Below, in pieces: positions 16,381-24,943 of a DNA stretch of 46,812 nt. The DNA comes from an uncultured Spirochaetaceae bacterium (GTDB lineage: Bacteria; Spirochaetota; Spirochaetia; Treponematales; Treponemataceae), in contig CADCBK010000005.1 of assembly GCA_902799665.1 (NCBI GenBank), positions 1 through 46,812 on the forward strand, read 5' to 3'. Position numbers and translations under genes: made by a program. Below the pieces are notes generated by a model, which was given only the letters and a program-made list of their open reading frames with translations, had not been told where the DNA came from and did not search any database. The number at the start of each line of letters is the position of its first letter. The first letter of the stretch is position 1.

Positions 16381-17319
16381 TTATTTTTTCGCGTCCGCTT
16401 CGGCTAAAGCCTGCCTAAGGCGAATCTCCTTTTCCTTTTCTTCTGTAATGTTTTGTATGGCGCAAATGGCAAGTTCAATCTTGTTGCTCTTGTCTTTTGA
16501 AACGACAATCAAATGGCAGCGGCACCACATTCCGGTTTTCGTGAAAAAATCGTAGGCAAGCAAGTTGGAATTCGGCAGCCTCTTGTCGATGTCGCGCGGC
16601 TCCAAAAACCTTGAACATCCTTCCGCGTATTCCGGCGCCACCAAATTTTGCGAAAGCATTTGCACAGACTGCCGCAAATCGCCGTTCACCTTTGCCACAA
16701 AATCCTTGTAATCCTCAGGCGCCTCAATGACATGAACCAATTCAGAATTAACGTCAATCGAAAACGAAATGAAATAGATGTTCTTAAAGGCGCGCAAGAT
16801 TGACATTTCGCGCTTCAACCTGGCGTTGGTGACAGTCAACTCCTCGCTCATCTTTTCGCGCTCGCTGATAAGGTCGGTGATGTCGGTTGTTGCGATGACC
16901 ACAAAGCGAACCTCTTCGCCAGGCTGCATGCAAACGGCGGTCAATGCCATTCTAAACCAACGGTCGGCGCCGTCAATCTTTCGGCAATAGTCAAACTCCT
17001 CCAAGTGGCCGTCCGCCAAATTTTCCTTTAGCCATTCCTCGTCCAAATGCTTTTGAACCAAAGCGCGGTAGGGATCTTCACTGTCAAACTTGGACAAAAA
17101 AATCGGAACGGCGTCAACGATTTTTCCGTCAGCCGCCCAAAAGCCGGGCGTTGTCCGCGCTACGCTAAAGGCATGGTATTTTCCTGTCCTAAAGTCAAAA
17201 AGATATTCGCTTGAATGAAGCCTGTGCACGCCTTCGCGATAGGCCTCGTACAAGTACAGCTCGTCCAAATCGCTGTCGCCTGAAAGGTCAAACGTTCTTC
17301 TTTGGTTTTCCTCGCTCAT
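16381..17319 (-). CDS. PAS-domain protein without an output domain
   Basis: A 312-residue cytoplasmic protein with two PAS-like sensory regions (about 30-155, ending in VIATTDITDLISEREK, and about 175-295, ending in AICAIQNITEEKEKEIRLRQAL), joined by a short helical linker. Both ends have the PAC-like D/N-I-T-E-x-K pattern. The protein stops at EADAKK, at the point where sensor kinases or GGDEF proteins would continue into their catalytic domain, so no output domain is present. It probably signals through partner proteins. AAGGAGG precedes the ATG. It lies between mtnN (15 bases upstream) and the his fusion (2 bases downstream). Confidence 0.75.
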   Translation of the reverse strand: MSEENQRRTFDLSGDSDLDELYLYEAYREGVHRLHSSEYLFDFRTGKYHAFSVARTTPGFWAADGKIVDAVPIFLSKFDSEDPYRALVQKHLDEEWLKENLADGHLEEFDYCRKIDGADRWFRMALTAVCMQPGEEVRFVVIATTDITDLISEREKMSEELTVTNARLKREMSILRAFKNIYFISFSIDVNSELVHVIEAPEDYKDFVAKVNGDLRQSVQMLSQNLVAPEYAEGCSRFLEPRDIDKRLPNSNLLAYDFFTKTGMWCRCHLIVVSKDKSNKIELAICAIQNITEEKEKEIRLRQALAEADAKK

Positions 17320-17333
17320 TCAAGCCTCCTTTT

Positions 17334-18047
17334 TTACATCCGTTTTATAATCGCAAGCATAATCGCGCCGCTCAAATGCGCGGCGGTCTCTTCGTTAAAT
17401 GTGTAAGTCGTTTCCTCGTTGTCGTCGGCCATGTCGCTTAGCGTTCTTATTATGACAAAGGGAACGCCGCACAAAGCGCAAGCGTGCGCGACTGCCGCCC
17501 CTTCCATCTCAACGCAAAGGGGATTCACGTTCTGAACGATGCGGGCCTTTAACTCCTTGTCCGCAACAAATTGGTCTCCCGACGCGACGCGGCCAACGGC
17601 AAGCTTGTGGCCCTTGGCTTCCGGCAAAGCCGGAAAAAGCGCTTGGATCGCCTCGACCATTTTTTTGTCGGCTTCAAAAGAATACATGTCCATTTGCGGA
17701 ATCTGGCCCACCTTGTAGCCCCAAGCGCTCGCGTCCACATCGTGATAGACCGCGTCGCTTGAAACGACAACGTCCAAAACGCCAAGGCCCTTTCCAATCG
17801 CGCCCGCGATTCCAGAGTTTACGATAAAGTCAGCGCCAAACTGCAAAATCATTCTTTGCGCGCAAAGGGCCGCGTTGACTTTTCCGACGCCGCTTCTTGC
17901 CAAAACGATTCGCTTTCCGCCAATCGCGCCTTCGAAATAAACCGTTCCGCCGGCTTTTGTTTCCTTAACATTTCCTTCCGCCTTTAGAGCGTCAAGAATG
18001 ATTTTATTCTCCACTTCCATCGCGCCGATGATTCCAAGCTTTTTCAT
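17334..18047 (-). CDS. mtnN: MTA/SAH nucleosidase
   Basis: A 237-residue 5'-methylthioadenosine/S-adenosylhomocysteine nucleosidase. It hydrolyses the products of SAM-dependent reactions to free adenine and feeds methionine recycling and quorum-signal precursors. The whole length fits the PNP/UDP family: GIIGAMEVE at the N-terminus, SGVGKVNAA, NSGIAGAI, SGDQFV and the active-site VEMEGAAVAHAC and RTLSDMAD near the end. ATG 18047 is preceded by AAAGGAGCGG. It is the first gene of a three-gene run (mtnN, PAS protein, his fusion) with short gaps. Confidence 0.95.
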   Translation of the reverse strand: MKKLGIIGAMEVENKIILDALKAEGNVKETKAGGTVYFEGAIGGKRIVLARSGVGKVNAALCAQRMILQFGADFIVNSGIAGAIGKGLGVLDVVVSSDAVYHDVDASAWGYKVGQIPQMDMYSFEADKKMVEAIQALFPALPEAKGHKLAVGRVASGDQFVADKELKARIVQNVNPLCVEMEGAAVAHACALCGVPFVIIRTLSDMADDNEETTYTFNEETAAHLSGAIMLAIIKRM

Positions 18048-18180
18048 AATCCGCTCCTTTTGTCATATAATACCGCTGTTCGCGCGAGCCGGGTTGCGAG
18101 CGCGAATGTTGCGGCTCATGCGGCAATCGTCCATTCTTGGGCTTGCCGCCGCTATTTTTTGCCGCTATGCCGCTGTGCCG

Positions 18181-19416
18181 CTACACTTCCACGCTGTCAA
18201 CGGCGGCCTTCAAGTCTTCGTCGGTGATTTTTTCGGGGAAGGTGTCCAAGACCTTTTGGTAAAAGGCCACCGTCCGCTTTCCGTAAACTTCAAGCGAAAA
18301 TCCTTTGGCCACCTTTTTGCTGCATTCGCCAAAGGCCTCGCGCTTTTTTTTGTCCTCCGCCAAATCCAACATGTAGGCGTCCATTTCTTCGTCACTGTCG
18401 GCCATAAAGCCGTTCTTTCCTTCAAAAATCGTGTCGCTAAAGCTAGTGTCGCGCCGCGCGACAATCGGAAGGCCGGACTGCAAGGCTTCCAAAATCGTCA
18501 TCGAGTGCATCTCTGACAAAGAGGCCGTGATGAAAACGTCGCCCAATTGGTAGTAGGAATGGACTTCGGTCCACGGAACGTAGCCGGTAAAAATAATCCG
18601 GTCGCTGACGCCGCGCGACTTTTTTTCCAACGCTTGGACGGCTGGCCCCGCTCCGACAAACAAAATTTTTATCTTTGCGTTTTTTTGAATCACGCGCATG
18701 CAAACGTCAAGCAATTCCTCGACGCGCTTTTCTTCGACAACGCGGCCCAAGAACAAAAAGACGATGTCGTCCTTTTTGATTCCCCACTGCTTTCTTACTT
18801 TTTGAATTTCCTTTTCCGAAATCGAGCACTGCAAAAATGAGTCGGAGTCAAGCGCGTTTGGGATTATCGCCGACGGAGTGTTGGGCAGCATAAAGGGCAT
18901 CTTAAAGTAGTCGCGCGCCTTTTGGGAAACGTTTATCAAGGCGTAGAATTTTTTGTACAAGCGCTTTACGATTCTTCTAATCAAGCGGACAGGTATCAAC
19001 CTTCCGCCCAAAAGATAATACTTGTAAAAGTCTTCCCAAAGAGTGTGCGTCGTGGCGATTACAGGTATATGCAATTTTTTTCCGGAAAGCTTTGCCGCGT
19101 GCGCCACAAAAAATTCTGTGTGCGAGTGTATCAGCTGAACGTTATGCTTTAGCAAAAATTTCAGGATTTTCTTTTCGTGCGGAAAGCCGACGTACTGGTC
19201 AGGAAAGCCGAACCATTCTCCGCGGACGGAGCGGATGCGCAAAATGTTTTCGTCCTTGTCGCGCTCGGCCAAGGCCTTTTCCTCTTCCTTTGTGTTGACG
19301 GTTACGACGACAACATGGTGGCCCATATCCTCAAGAATTTTTCTATGCTGCAACACAACGGTGACAATTCCGCTTTTTGTGGGAAGGTAAGAGTCTGTAA
19401 AGAGCGCGATGTTCAT
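18181..19416 (-). CDS. Family 4 glycosyltransferase, glycolipid-type
   Basis: A 411-residue GT-B retaining glycosyltransferase of family GT4. The N-terminal domain has FTDSYLPTKSGI, HSHTEFF and the THTLWEDF segment. The C-terminal Rossmann domain has FLGRVVEEKRVEELL, FTGYVPW and the E-x7-E nucleotide-sugar motif (SEMHSMTILEAL). Overall it resembles diacylglycerol glucosyltransferases that use UDP-sugars to build membrane glycolipids, though the acceptor is not proved by sequence. The start has no Shine-Dalgarno. TATAAT lies 8 bases upstream, within the short gap after the hydrogenase gene, so it has its own promoter and is probably leaderless. Confidence 0.85.
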   Translation of the reverse strand: MNIALFTDSYLPTKSGIVTVVLQHRKILEDMGHHVVVVTVNTKEEEKALAERDKDENILRIRSVRGEWFGFPDQYVGFPHEKKILKFLLKHNVQLIHSHTEFFVAHAAKLSGKKLHIPVIATTHTLWEDFYKYYLLGGRLIPVRLIRRIVKRLYKKFYALINVSQKARDYFKMPFMLPNTPSAIIPNALDSDSFLQCSISEKEIQKVRKQWGIKKDDIVFLFLGRVVEEKRVEELLDVCMRVIQKNAKIKILFVGAGPAVQALEKKSRGVSDRIIFTGYVPWTEVHSYYQLGDVFITASLSEMHSMTILEALQSGLPIVARRDTSFSDTIFEGKNGFMADSDEEMDAYMLDLAEDKKKREAFGECSKKVAKGFSLEVYGKRTVAFYQKVLDTFPEKITDEDLKAAVDSVEV

Positions 19417-19424
19417 ATCTTTCT

Positions 19425-19453
19425 ATTATATCAAAGTCTAGGCAATTTTTCTA
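19425..19453 (-). promoter_or_regulatory. Promoter of leaderless glycosyltransferase gene
   Basis: Minus strand: TATAAT (19430-19425) lies 8 bases before the ATG. The -35 (TAGAAA at 19453-19448) is weak and overlaps the hydrogenase stop codon. Confidence 0.5.
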
Positions 19454-20923
19454 GTCCATTCGCCCGTCGCGCTTCATAGAAAACTTGTCCATCGGATAGC
19501 TTTTCAAATTTTCCAAAACCTTTCGCCCGTCCGCGCCCTTTAAAAGCGTTTCGCGAGCCCTCGAAATTTCGGCCTCGGTCTTGTGGCGCGAAGGGCCTCC
19601 GACGCAGCCGCCCGGGCAAATCATTCCTTCTATAAAATCTTCCTTCAACACGCCGGCCTTTAGCTGGGTCAAAGCCTTCTTGCATTCGTCCCCGCCCGCG
19701 CAGCGCAAAAGCTTGATTCCCTCAACGTCCTCGCCGCGCTCCTTCATGCATTCCAAAACCGCGTTGGCGACCCCGCCGCTGGACGCGAATCTCTTTCCCC
19801 AAACGGAAGCCTCTTGGTAGCCGGCCTCGGCTTCTTCAAAGTCCAAGTCCCTTGACCGCATCATAGCGCGAAGCTCGCCGTAAGTCATAACGTAGTCGGC
19901 GTTGTCGGGAATCGACTTGTCGTTGGCCTCGGACTTTTTTGCGATGCAGGGGCCGATGAAAACCGTCACGCAGCCGGGCCTTGAGTGTTTTAAGTAGCGC
20001 GAAACCGCGCACATCGGCGAGACAGTCTCGGACTTGTTGTTATGGTACTGCTCAGGATAATTTTGCCTAAGCAAGTTGATGAAGGCCGGGCAGCAGGAAG
20101 TGGTCATCTTTCGGCCCTCGGAGAGCGCTTCCGACCATTCCTTGGACTCAAAGGCCGCCGTCATGTCTCCGCCAAGGCCCACTTCCACCATGTCGCTAAA
20201 GCCCAGCTTTAGCAAAGTCTTTTTGATTGAAGCCATGTTCACCTTGTCGCCAAACTGGCCTTCGGTGGCCGGGGCGCACATCGCGACGACTTCTTTTCCG
20301 GCCTTGATGTCTTGAATTATGTCGGCCAAGTATGTCTTGGATCCGATGGCGCCAAAGGGGCAGTTGTGGATGCAGTGGCCGCACTGGACGCATTTTTCTT
20401 CGTTGATTTTGCAGTAGCCCCACTCGTCGTAGGTGATCGCTCCGACAGGGCAGGCTTTTTTGCAGGGCCGCTCCAAGTGGACTATGGCGCCGTAGGGGCA
20501 GGCTTTGGCGCAAAGGCCGCATTCCTTGCATTTGGCGGAATCGATGTGCATCCGCACTTCGCCGGGCGCGATCGCGTTAAAATGGCAGGCGCTAAGGCAG
20601 GGACGCCCCATGCAAAAGCGGCAGTTGTCGGTGACTGAATACGCCGAAATCGGGCAGTCGTCGCAGGCCGCGTTTATCACTTGGACCACGTTTTGGCTAG
20701 GCGGCATGTCGGAAGGGCATTCGGCGCAGGCAAGGCGGATTCGCTGGCGGACAATCTCGCGTTCCTTGTAAACGCAGCAATACTCGGACTTTGGCCCGGG
20801 AACCATTTTGTAAACCAGCCTGTCCTTTTCCTCTTCGTTCAGCTTGCCTTCCCACGCAAGGCGGCAAACCTCTTCCATTATTTTATGCTTGAACCATACA
20901 ATTCCAGTGTCGTTTGTAACCAT
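19451..20923 (-). CDS. Monomeric [FeFe]-hydrogenase, group B-like
   Basis: A 490-residue iron-sulfur protein. The N-terminal 210 residues hold several Cys clusters, including ferredoxin-type C-x2-C-x2-C-x3-CP motifs (CKECGLCAKACP and CVQCGHCIHNCP). The C-terminal part is the H-cluster domain: TSCCPAF (L1), GPCIAKKSE (L2) and EGMICPGGCVGG (L3), so all four cluster cysteines are kept. The L2 Met typical of group A enzymes is Gly, as in group B. It would oxidise or evolve H2, or sense it, with ferredoxin as electron carrier. No maturase genes (hydE, hydF, hydG) are in the window. The ATG has TAAAAT 6 bases upstream and TTGCTT 17 further, so it is probably leaderless. Confidence 0.88.
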   Translation of the reverse strand: MVTNDTGIVWFKHKIMEEVCRLAWEGKLNEEEKDRLVYKMVPGPKSEYCCVYKEREIVRQRIRLACAECPSDMPPSQNVVQVINAACDDCPISAYSVTDNCRFCMGRPCLSACHFNAIAPGEVRMHIDSAKCKECGLCAKACPYGAIVHLERPCKKACPVGAITYDEWGYCKINEEKCVQCGHCIHNCPFGAIGSKTYLADIIQDIKAGKEVVAMCAPATEGQFGDKVNMASIKKTLLKLGFSDMVEVGLGGDMTAAFESKEWSEALSEGRKMTTSCCPAFINLLRQNYPEQYHNNKSETVSPMCAVSRYLKHSRPGCVTVFIGPCIAKKSEANDKSIPDNADYVMTYGELRAMMRSRDLDFEEAEAGYQEASVWGKRFASSGGVANAVLECMKERGEDVEGIKLLRCAGGDECKKALTQLKAGVLKEDFIEGMICPGGCVGGPSRHKTEAEISRARETLLKGADGRKVLENLKSYPMDKFSMKRDGRMD

Positions 20924-20929
20924 AGGCGC

Positions 20930-20958
20930 ATTTTAGCATATTTTGCGGAACAAAGCAA
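20930..20958 (-). promoter_or_regulatory. Promoter of leaderless hydrogenase gene
   Basis: Minus strand: TTGCTT (20958-20953), 17 bases, TAAAAT (20935-20930), then 6 bases to the ATG. Confidence 0.65.
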
Positions 20959-21009
20959 ACGCCCCGCCCAGGGCTGCAATTGGCGCTAGCAAATTGGCGG
21001 CGAATGTGA

Positions 21010-21015
21010 TATAAT
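21010..21015 (+). promoter_or_regulatory. -10 box of the acyltransferase gene
   Basis: TATAAT precedes the Shine-Dalgarno GAGGAAG (21031-21037) by 15 bases. No convincing -35 is visible. Confidence 0.4.
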
Positions 21016-21044
21016 GCAAAAATCACTTTTTGAGGAAGAACTTT

Positions 21045-21944
21045 ATGGGACAGACATTGATTCAAAAATATTCTAAAAACTTTGCGGCTCTTAAGGAAAA
21101 TTCTGTCGCGGCGGCCAAGATTGACGAGTCGAACATTTACCAGCCGGCCAACATTTCAAACCGCCCGATGATGTGGCAGATTCTTGACGAAAACTTGTTG
21201 CCCGGAAGCGGCTTGGGAAACCTTGAAAACTTCAAAGACTTTTACGAGCAAGTCAAGGCCGGAAAGTCAGGCTTGATTTTGTCCGAGCATTACACAAACC
21301 TTGACCTGCCCGAAATCGTCTATTTTTTGGAAAAACAGGGAAGCGGCTGGGCAAAAGAATTTTCGGAAAAAATCGTCGCCGTCGCCGGAATGAAGCTCAA
21401 CGAGGCCGACCCGGTTGTCCGCGCCTTTACAGAAGCCTTCACCCGCGTCGTAATCTACCCCACCCGTTCGCTTGACAAGCTTAGCCCTGAAGAAAAGGCC
21501 GAAGAAGAGGCTCGCGCCCGAAAGATCAACTTTGCCTCAATGCGGGCGATGGACGCTTGCAAAAAGCGTGGCGAAGTTATTTTGGTCTACCCGGCCGGAA
21601 CGCGATACCGCCCCGGAAAGCCCGAAACAAAAAGGGGCTTGCGCGAAATCGACAGCTACTTGCGCTTGTTTGACATAATGATTTTGGTTTCAAACAACGG
21701 AAACTGTCTGCGCATCAACCCCGAAAATCCCGAAAACATGCTCTTTGACCTAGTGGAAAAAGACTTGGTCTTGCACACCGCAAGCCCCGTAATCAACTGC
21801 AAGGAATTCCGCAAAAACGTTTTGGACGCGCTTCCCGCAGACGAGCCGGATCCCAAGCAAAAGACAATCGACCGCGTCATGGAGCTTTTGCAAGAGCAGC
21901 ACGACAAGGTTGAGGAAGAAAGACTGAAGAAGTTGAAGAAATAG
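21045..21944 (+). CDS. Putative glycerol-3-phosphate / lysophosphatidate acyltransferase
   Basis: A 299-residue protein with the PlsB/PlsC acyltransferase motif H-x4-D (SEHYTNLDLPE near residue 90) and a downstream block VYPAGTRYRPG that corresponds to the P-E-G-T-R substrate-binding motif, with Ala replacing Glu. Such enzymes acylate glycerol-3-phosphate or lysophosphatidate during phospholipid synthesis. The length and the missing hydrophobic N-terminus suggest a soluble glycerol-3-phosphate-type enzyme. The C-terminus is strongly charged (EEERLKKLKK). ATG 21045 follows GAGGAAGAACTTT; the in-frame TTG five codons earlier is part of the leader. A strong terminator follows the stop. Confidence 0.75.
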   Translation: MGQTLIQKYSKNFAALKENSVAAAKIDESNIYQPANISNRPMMWQILDENLLPGSGLGNLENFKDFYEQVKAGKSGLILSEHYTNLDLPEIVYFLEKQGSGWAKEFSEKIVAVAGMKLNEADPVVRAFTEAFTRVVIYPTRSLDKLSPEEKAEEEARARKINFASMRAMDACKKRGEVILVYPAGTRYRPGKPETKRGLREIDSYLRLFDIMILVSNNGNCLRINPENPENMLFDLVEKDLVLHTASPVINCKEFRKNVLDALPADEPDPKQKTIDRVMELLQEQHDKVEEERLKKLKK

Positions 21945-21964
21945 AACCGAAACTTCAAACTGAC

Positions 21965-21994
21965 AAAAAAAGCGGCCGCAAGGCCGCTTTTTTT
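21965..21994. terminator. Bidirectional intrinsic terminator
   Basis: An A-run, AGCGGCC (21971-21977), loop GCAA and GGCCGCT (21982-21988) followed by a T-run. It serves the acyltransferase gene on the plus strand and the ABC transporter operon on the minus strand. Confidence 0.9.
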
Positions 21995-21997
21995 GTT

Positions 21998-22789
21998 TCA
22001 CTGCAATAGGATTCGGTCGCTGTTGAGGTCGCGTTTTTTTATCTCGCGGAACTTTTGGACAAGCGAATCCATCGTAAGCTTTTCTTTTTCTTCGCGGCCA
22101 ATGTCAAGAATCACTTCCCCGCCGTCCATCATCAAAAGGCGGTTTCCGTAATCCAACGCCTGCTGCATATTGTGGGTTATCATCATAACCGTTAGGCCGT
22201 AGTCGGCGGCAAAGCGGCGGGTAAGCTTCATGACCAAGTCGGCGTTGGCGGGGTCCAGCGCGGCCGTGTGCTCGTCAAGCAAAAGAAGCGCGGGCTTTGA
22301 CATAACCGCCATAAGCAGGGTAAGCGCCTGGCGCTGGCCGCCTGACAAAAGAGCCACGTTGTCGTTAAGGCGGTTTTCCAAATTCATGTCGAGCGCCTTT
22401 AATTGCTCCCTAAAGGCCGCGCGAAGTTTATTGTTAAGGCTGATCTTAAGGGACTTGGAACCTTTTTTTGAGCAAATGACCATGTTGTCTTCCAAGCTCA
22501 TTTTGCCAGCCGTGCCCAAAAGCGGGTTTTGGAAAATGCGTCCGATGTAGCGGGCGCGCTTGTATTCAGGCTCCTTTGTGACGTTTCGCTCCTCGTAGAA
22601 AATTTCGCCGGAGGAAGCCTTGTAGGTGCCCGCGATTACGTTCATCAAAGTGGACTTTCCGGCTCCGTTGGAACCTATCACAGTGATAAAGTCGCCTTGC
22701 TTTATTTTTAAATTTATGTTTTTAAGCGCGCGGTTTTCGTCGGGCGTTCCCGCGTGGAAAGTCATGCAAACGTTTTTAAGCTCAAGCAT
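21998..22789 (-). CDS. ABC transporter ATP-binding protein (TrpZ-like)
   Basis: A 263-residue ABC ATPase with Walker A GSNGAGKST (near residue 42), signature LSGGQRQ, Walker B ALLLLDEHTAALD and switch His in MMITHN. I start it at ATG 22789 (MLELKNV), which overlaps the end of the permease gene by 8 bases; the longer in-frame version adds permease-coding sequence. With the permease and the lipoprotein receptor it forms an importer of the TrpXYZ / PF04392-receptor type, whose known substrates include aromatic amino acids. The actual substrate here is not shown by sequence. Confidence 0.88.
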   Translation of the reverse strand: MLELKNVCMTFHAGTPDENRALKNINLKIKQGDFITVIGSNGAGKSTLMNVIAGTYKASSGEIFYEERNVTKEPEYKRARYIGRIFQNPLLGTAGKMSLEDNMVICSKKGSKSLKISLNNKLRAAFREQLKALDMNLENRLNDNVALLSGGQRQALTLLMAVMSKPALLLLDEHTAALDPANADLVMKLTRRFAADYGLTVMMITHNMQQALDYGNRLLMMDGGEVILDIGREEKEKLTMDSLVQKFREIKKRDLNSDRILLQ

Positions 22790-23732
22790 TGGCCGCCCCC
22801 ATTTTTGGCTCGCCATCCTTTGCAGGGCGAGTCAAATGCTCGCGCAAGAATTTGGCTATGTCGTACTTTGAAATTACCAGGCACAAAATAATCAAAAGGC
22901 CTGTTATCAATTTTAAGTCGTTGGAATTCATGCCGATTACATAGCCGTAGCGGCGGCCAAGGAACATAAGGGCGCGGTAAATTATCGAGCCAAGCAAAAC
23001 CCGCGCAAGCTGTAGCGCGATCCTGTTGGAGCGCAAGACAAATTCACCAAGCATAAGGGACGCAAGCCCCGAAACCACGACGCCGGTTCCGCTTCCGACA
23101 TCGGCAAAGCCTGAATACATGGCGAAGAAGGCGCCTGAGAGAGAGGCCAGCGCGTTCCCAAAACAAATGCCGACGCCGCGCATGAACTTTACGTTGACGC
23201 CTTGGCTTACGACCATCTGCTCGTTGGCGCCAAGCGCTCCCATCGTAAGGCCAAAGTCGGTGTTGTAGAACAAGTTCAGCAAAAGGCACAAAACAATGAC
23301 GACCGCGAAAACGTAAGCGGCGATAGCCCAGTCCGGCGAAAAGGACGCTTGCGCTTTTTGAACGGCTGAAATTATTTTTGAAAATATAGTCGGTATTTTT
23401 AAAAAAGAAACGTTGGCGTGGTTTGACATGATTCTCAAATTGATTGAGTAAAGCATCGTCATAACCAAAATGCCCGCGAGCAAGTCCGGCACGCGAAGCT
23501 TTGTGTAAACCAAAGTCGTCACAAGGCCCGCGCATATTCCGGCGCAAAAGGCAAGCAGCAAGGCGACAGAAGGCGCGATTCCGTGGGTAAGGCAGGCCGC
23601 CAAAACGCAGCCGCCCATCGGAAAGGAACCGTCAACGGTCATGTCGCAAAAGTTAAGGACTCGGAAAGTCATGAACAATCCGAGAACCATTATTCCGTAA
23701 ATCAAGCCTTCAATTAAAATGCTAGCGAGCAT
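22782..23732 (-). CDS. ABC transporter permease (TrpY-like, BPD_transp_2)
   Basis: A 316-residue polytopic protein of the branched-chain-amino-acid/ribose permease superfamily. Eight or nine hydrophobic segments are visible, with the N-terminal GLIYGIMVLGLFMTFRVLNF and the family's D-x-T-V-D-G-S and GALGANE segments. It forms the membrane channel of the importer encoded with its neighbours. ATG 23732 is 15 bases after the receptor stop, with a modest GGAAGAAAG ribosome site, and its stop overlaps the ATPase start, so the three genes form one operon. Confidence 0.88.
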   Translation of the reverse strand: MLASILIEGLIYGIMVLGLFMTFRVLNFCDMTVDGSFPMGGCVLAACLTHGIAPSVALLLAFCAGICAGLVTTLVYTKLRVPDLLAGILVMTMLYSINLRIMSNHANVSFLKIPTIFSKIISAVQKAQASFSPDWAIAAYVFAVVIVLCLLLNLFYNTDFGLTMGALGANEQMVVSQGVNVKFMRGVGICFGNALASLSGAFFAMYSGFADVGSGTGVVVSGLASLMLGEFVLRSNRIALQLARVLLGSIIYRALMFLGRRYGYVIGMNSNDLKLITGLLIILCLVISKYDIAKFLREHLTRPAKDGEPKMGAANA

Positions 23733-23747
23733 AACTTTCTTCCGCGT

Positions 23748-24737
23748 CTATTTTTTTGTGAGCTTTCCGTCTTTTATGATTTCGTTGGCGCTGTCAAGCA
23801 AATCCTGGGGAATCGTGATTCCGCAGGCGGCCGCAACGTCAAGGTCAAAGAGCAAGTCGCTGTCGCTTGGCTCAGTCATAAAGCGGACCGGAAGGTCGGC
23901 GGGCTTTGTTCCGTTCAAAATCTTAACGACCATCTCGCCTGTGGCGCGGCCGGCCTTGTAGTAGTTAAAGCCGCTCGCCATCAAGCAGCCGCCAGCCTCC
24001 GCGCCTGTAACGTCGGCGCTGAAAATCGGCTTTTTGGCCTGGCCAAAAACTTGGACCAAACTGCTAAGGGCGCTGAACACTGTGTTGTCGGTCGTCAAAT
24101 AAATTCCGTCAACGCGGTCGACAATCGCCTTGGCGGCGGACTGGACTTCTGACGAGTTTGTGATTGCCTGTGTCACCAATTCAAGGCCGGCCTCTTGGCA
24201 GCCGCGCTTTACTTGCTCCAAGGCGCTGATTGAGTTGGCTTCGTTTGAAGTGTAGATGTAGCCCAATGTCTTAAGGCCAGCGACTTTTTTAAAGAGCGCG
24301 ATGTGCTGCTCGGAAGGAATCGCGTCGCTCATTCCGCAAACGTTGTTCTCGCCTTTATCGATGGAAGAAACAAGGCCGGCGCCGACGGGGTCGGTCACCG
24401 TTCCGAACACGATCGGAATGTCCTTGATTGAAGTGGCCAAGGCAAGGGCGACCGGAGTCGCGATTCCGACAGCCACATTAACGCCTTCGTCCTTGTACTT
24501 GAGCGCGATTTGGGCGGCTGTGTTCACGTCGCCGTTTGCGTTCTGCAAGTCGTAGTCGGCGGCAAAGCCGTTTTCGTTCACTACATCCATAACGCCTTTT
24601 TCAACGGCGTCAAGCGCCGGGTGCTGGACGATTTTCGCTATTCCGATTTTTACGGTTTTTGAAGACGAATCTTTTTTTGCGCAGCCAAAGAGCATGGCGC
24701 AAGCGGCAAAGGCCGCGAACAATTTTGCGATTTTCAT
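23748..24737 (-). CDS. ABC transporter substrate-binding lipoprotein (TrpX-like)
   Basis: A 329-residue receptor of family PF04392. It begins with a lipoprotein signal peptide ending in the lipobox MLFGC, followed by a Ser/Lys spacer, then a two-lobed periplasmic-binding fold (KIGIAKIVQHPALD, GIATPVALALA, VFGTVTDPVGAGLV, LTTDNTVFSAL, PIFSADVTGAEAGG). In streptococcal TrpX and related proteins this fold binds tryptophan, phenylalanine or similar compounds. The ATG follows AGGAGTATTCT and a consensus promoter, making it the first gene of the operon. Confidence 0.9.
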   Translation of the reverse strand: MKIAKLFAAFAACAMLFGCAKKDSSSKTVKIGIAKIVQHPALDAVEKGVMDVVNENGFAADYDLQNANGDVNTAAQIALKYKDEGVNVAVGIATPVALALATSIKDIPIVFGTVTDPVGAGLVSSIDKGENNVCGMSDAIPSEQHIALFKKVAGLKTLGYIYTSNEANSISALEQVKRGCQEAGLELVTQAITNSSEVQSAAKAIVDRVDGIYLTTDNTVFSALSSLVQVFGQAKKPIFSADVTGAEAGGCLMASGFNYYKAGRATGEMVVKILNGTKPADLPVRFMTEPSDSDLLFDLDVAAACGITIPQDLLDSANEIIKDGKLTKK

Positions 24738-24758
24738 AGAATACTCCTAATGAAAAAA

Positions 24759-24787
24759 ATGATACTATTTACAGAAACACTTGTCAA
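24759..24787 (-). promoter_or_regulatory. Promoter of the ABC importer operon
   Basis: Minus strand: TTGACA (24787-24782), 17-base spacer, TATCAT (24764-24759), with the receptor ATG about 22 bases downstream. No T-box or riboswitch-like structure is seen in the short leader. Confidence 0.75.
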
Positions 24788-24880
24788 GTCCGCTCGTACT
24801 ACTAAACGCAAGACCATAATTTTTGTTTCGAGCGGTTTCACCGCGTCCTTGCGGACGCTCCCTGCGCGAGACTTCCCCAA

Positions 24881-24913
24881 CAAAAAGAGCCGTCCAGCGG
24901 ACAGCCCTTTTTG
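24881..24913 (-). terminator. Terminator of the GH16 operon
   Basis: A near-perfect hairpin (aaaaagagccgtcc at 24882-24895 with ggacagccctttttg at 24899-24913) flanked by A/T runs on both sides, 31 bases after the GH16 stop. Confidence 0.75.
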
Positions 24914-24943
24914 TCAAATTCTTCTATATATTAAATTATTATT

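Noticed and set aside
18048..18180. Possible small gene or RNA between mtnN and the glycosyltransferase
   Set aside because: The stretch has short GCCGCT repeats and a TTCGCGC/GCGCGAA hairpin but no ORF with a ribosome site and no terminator.
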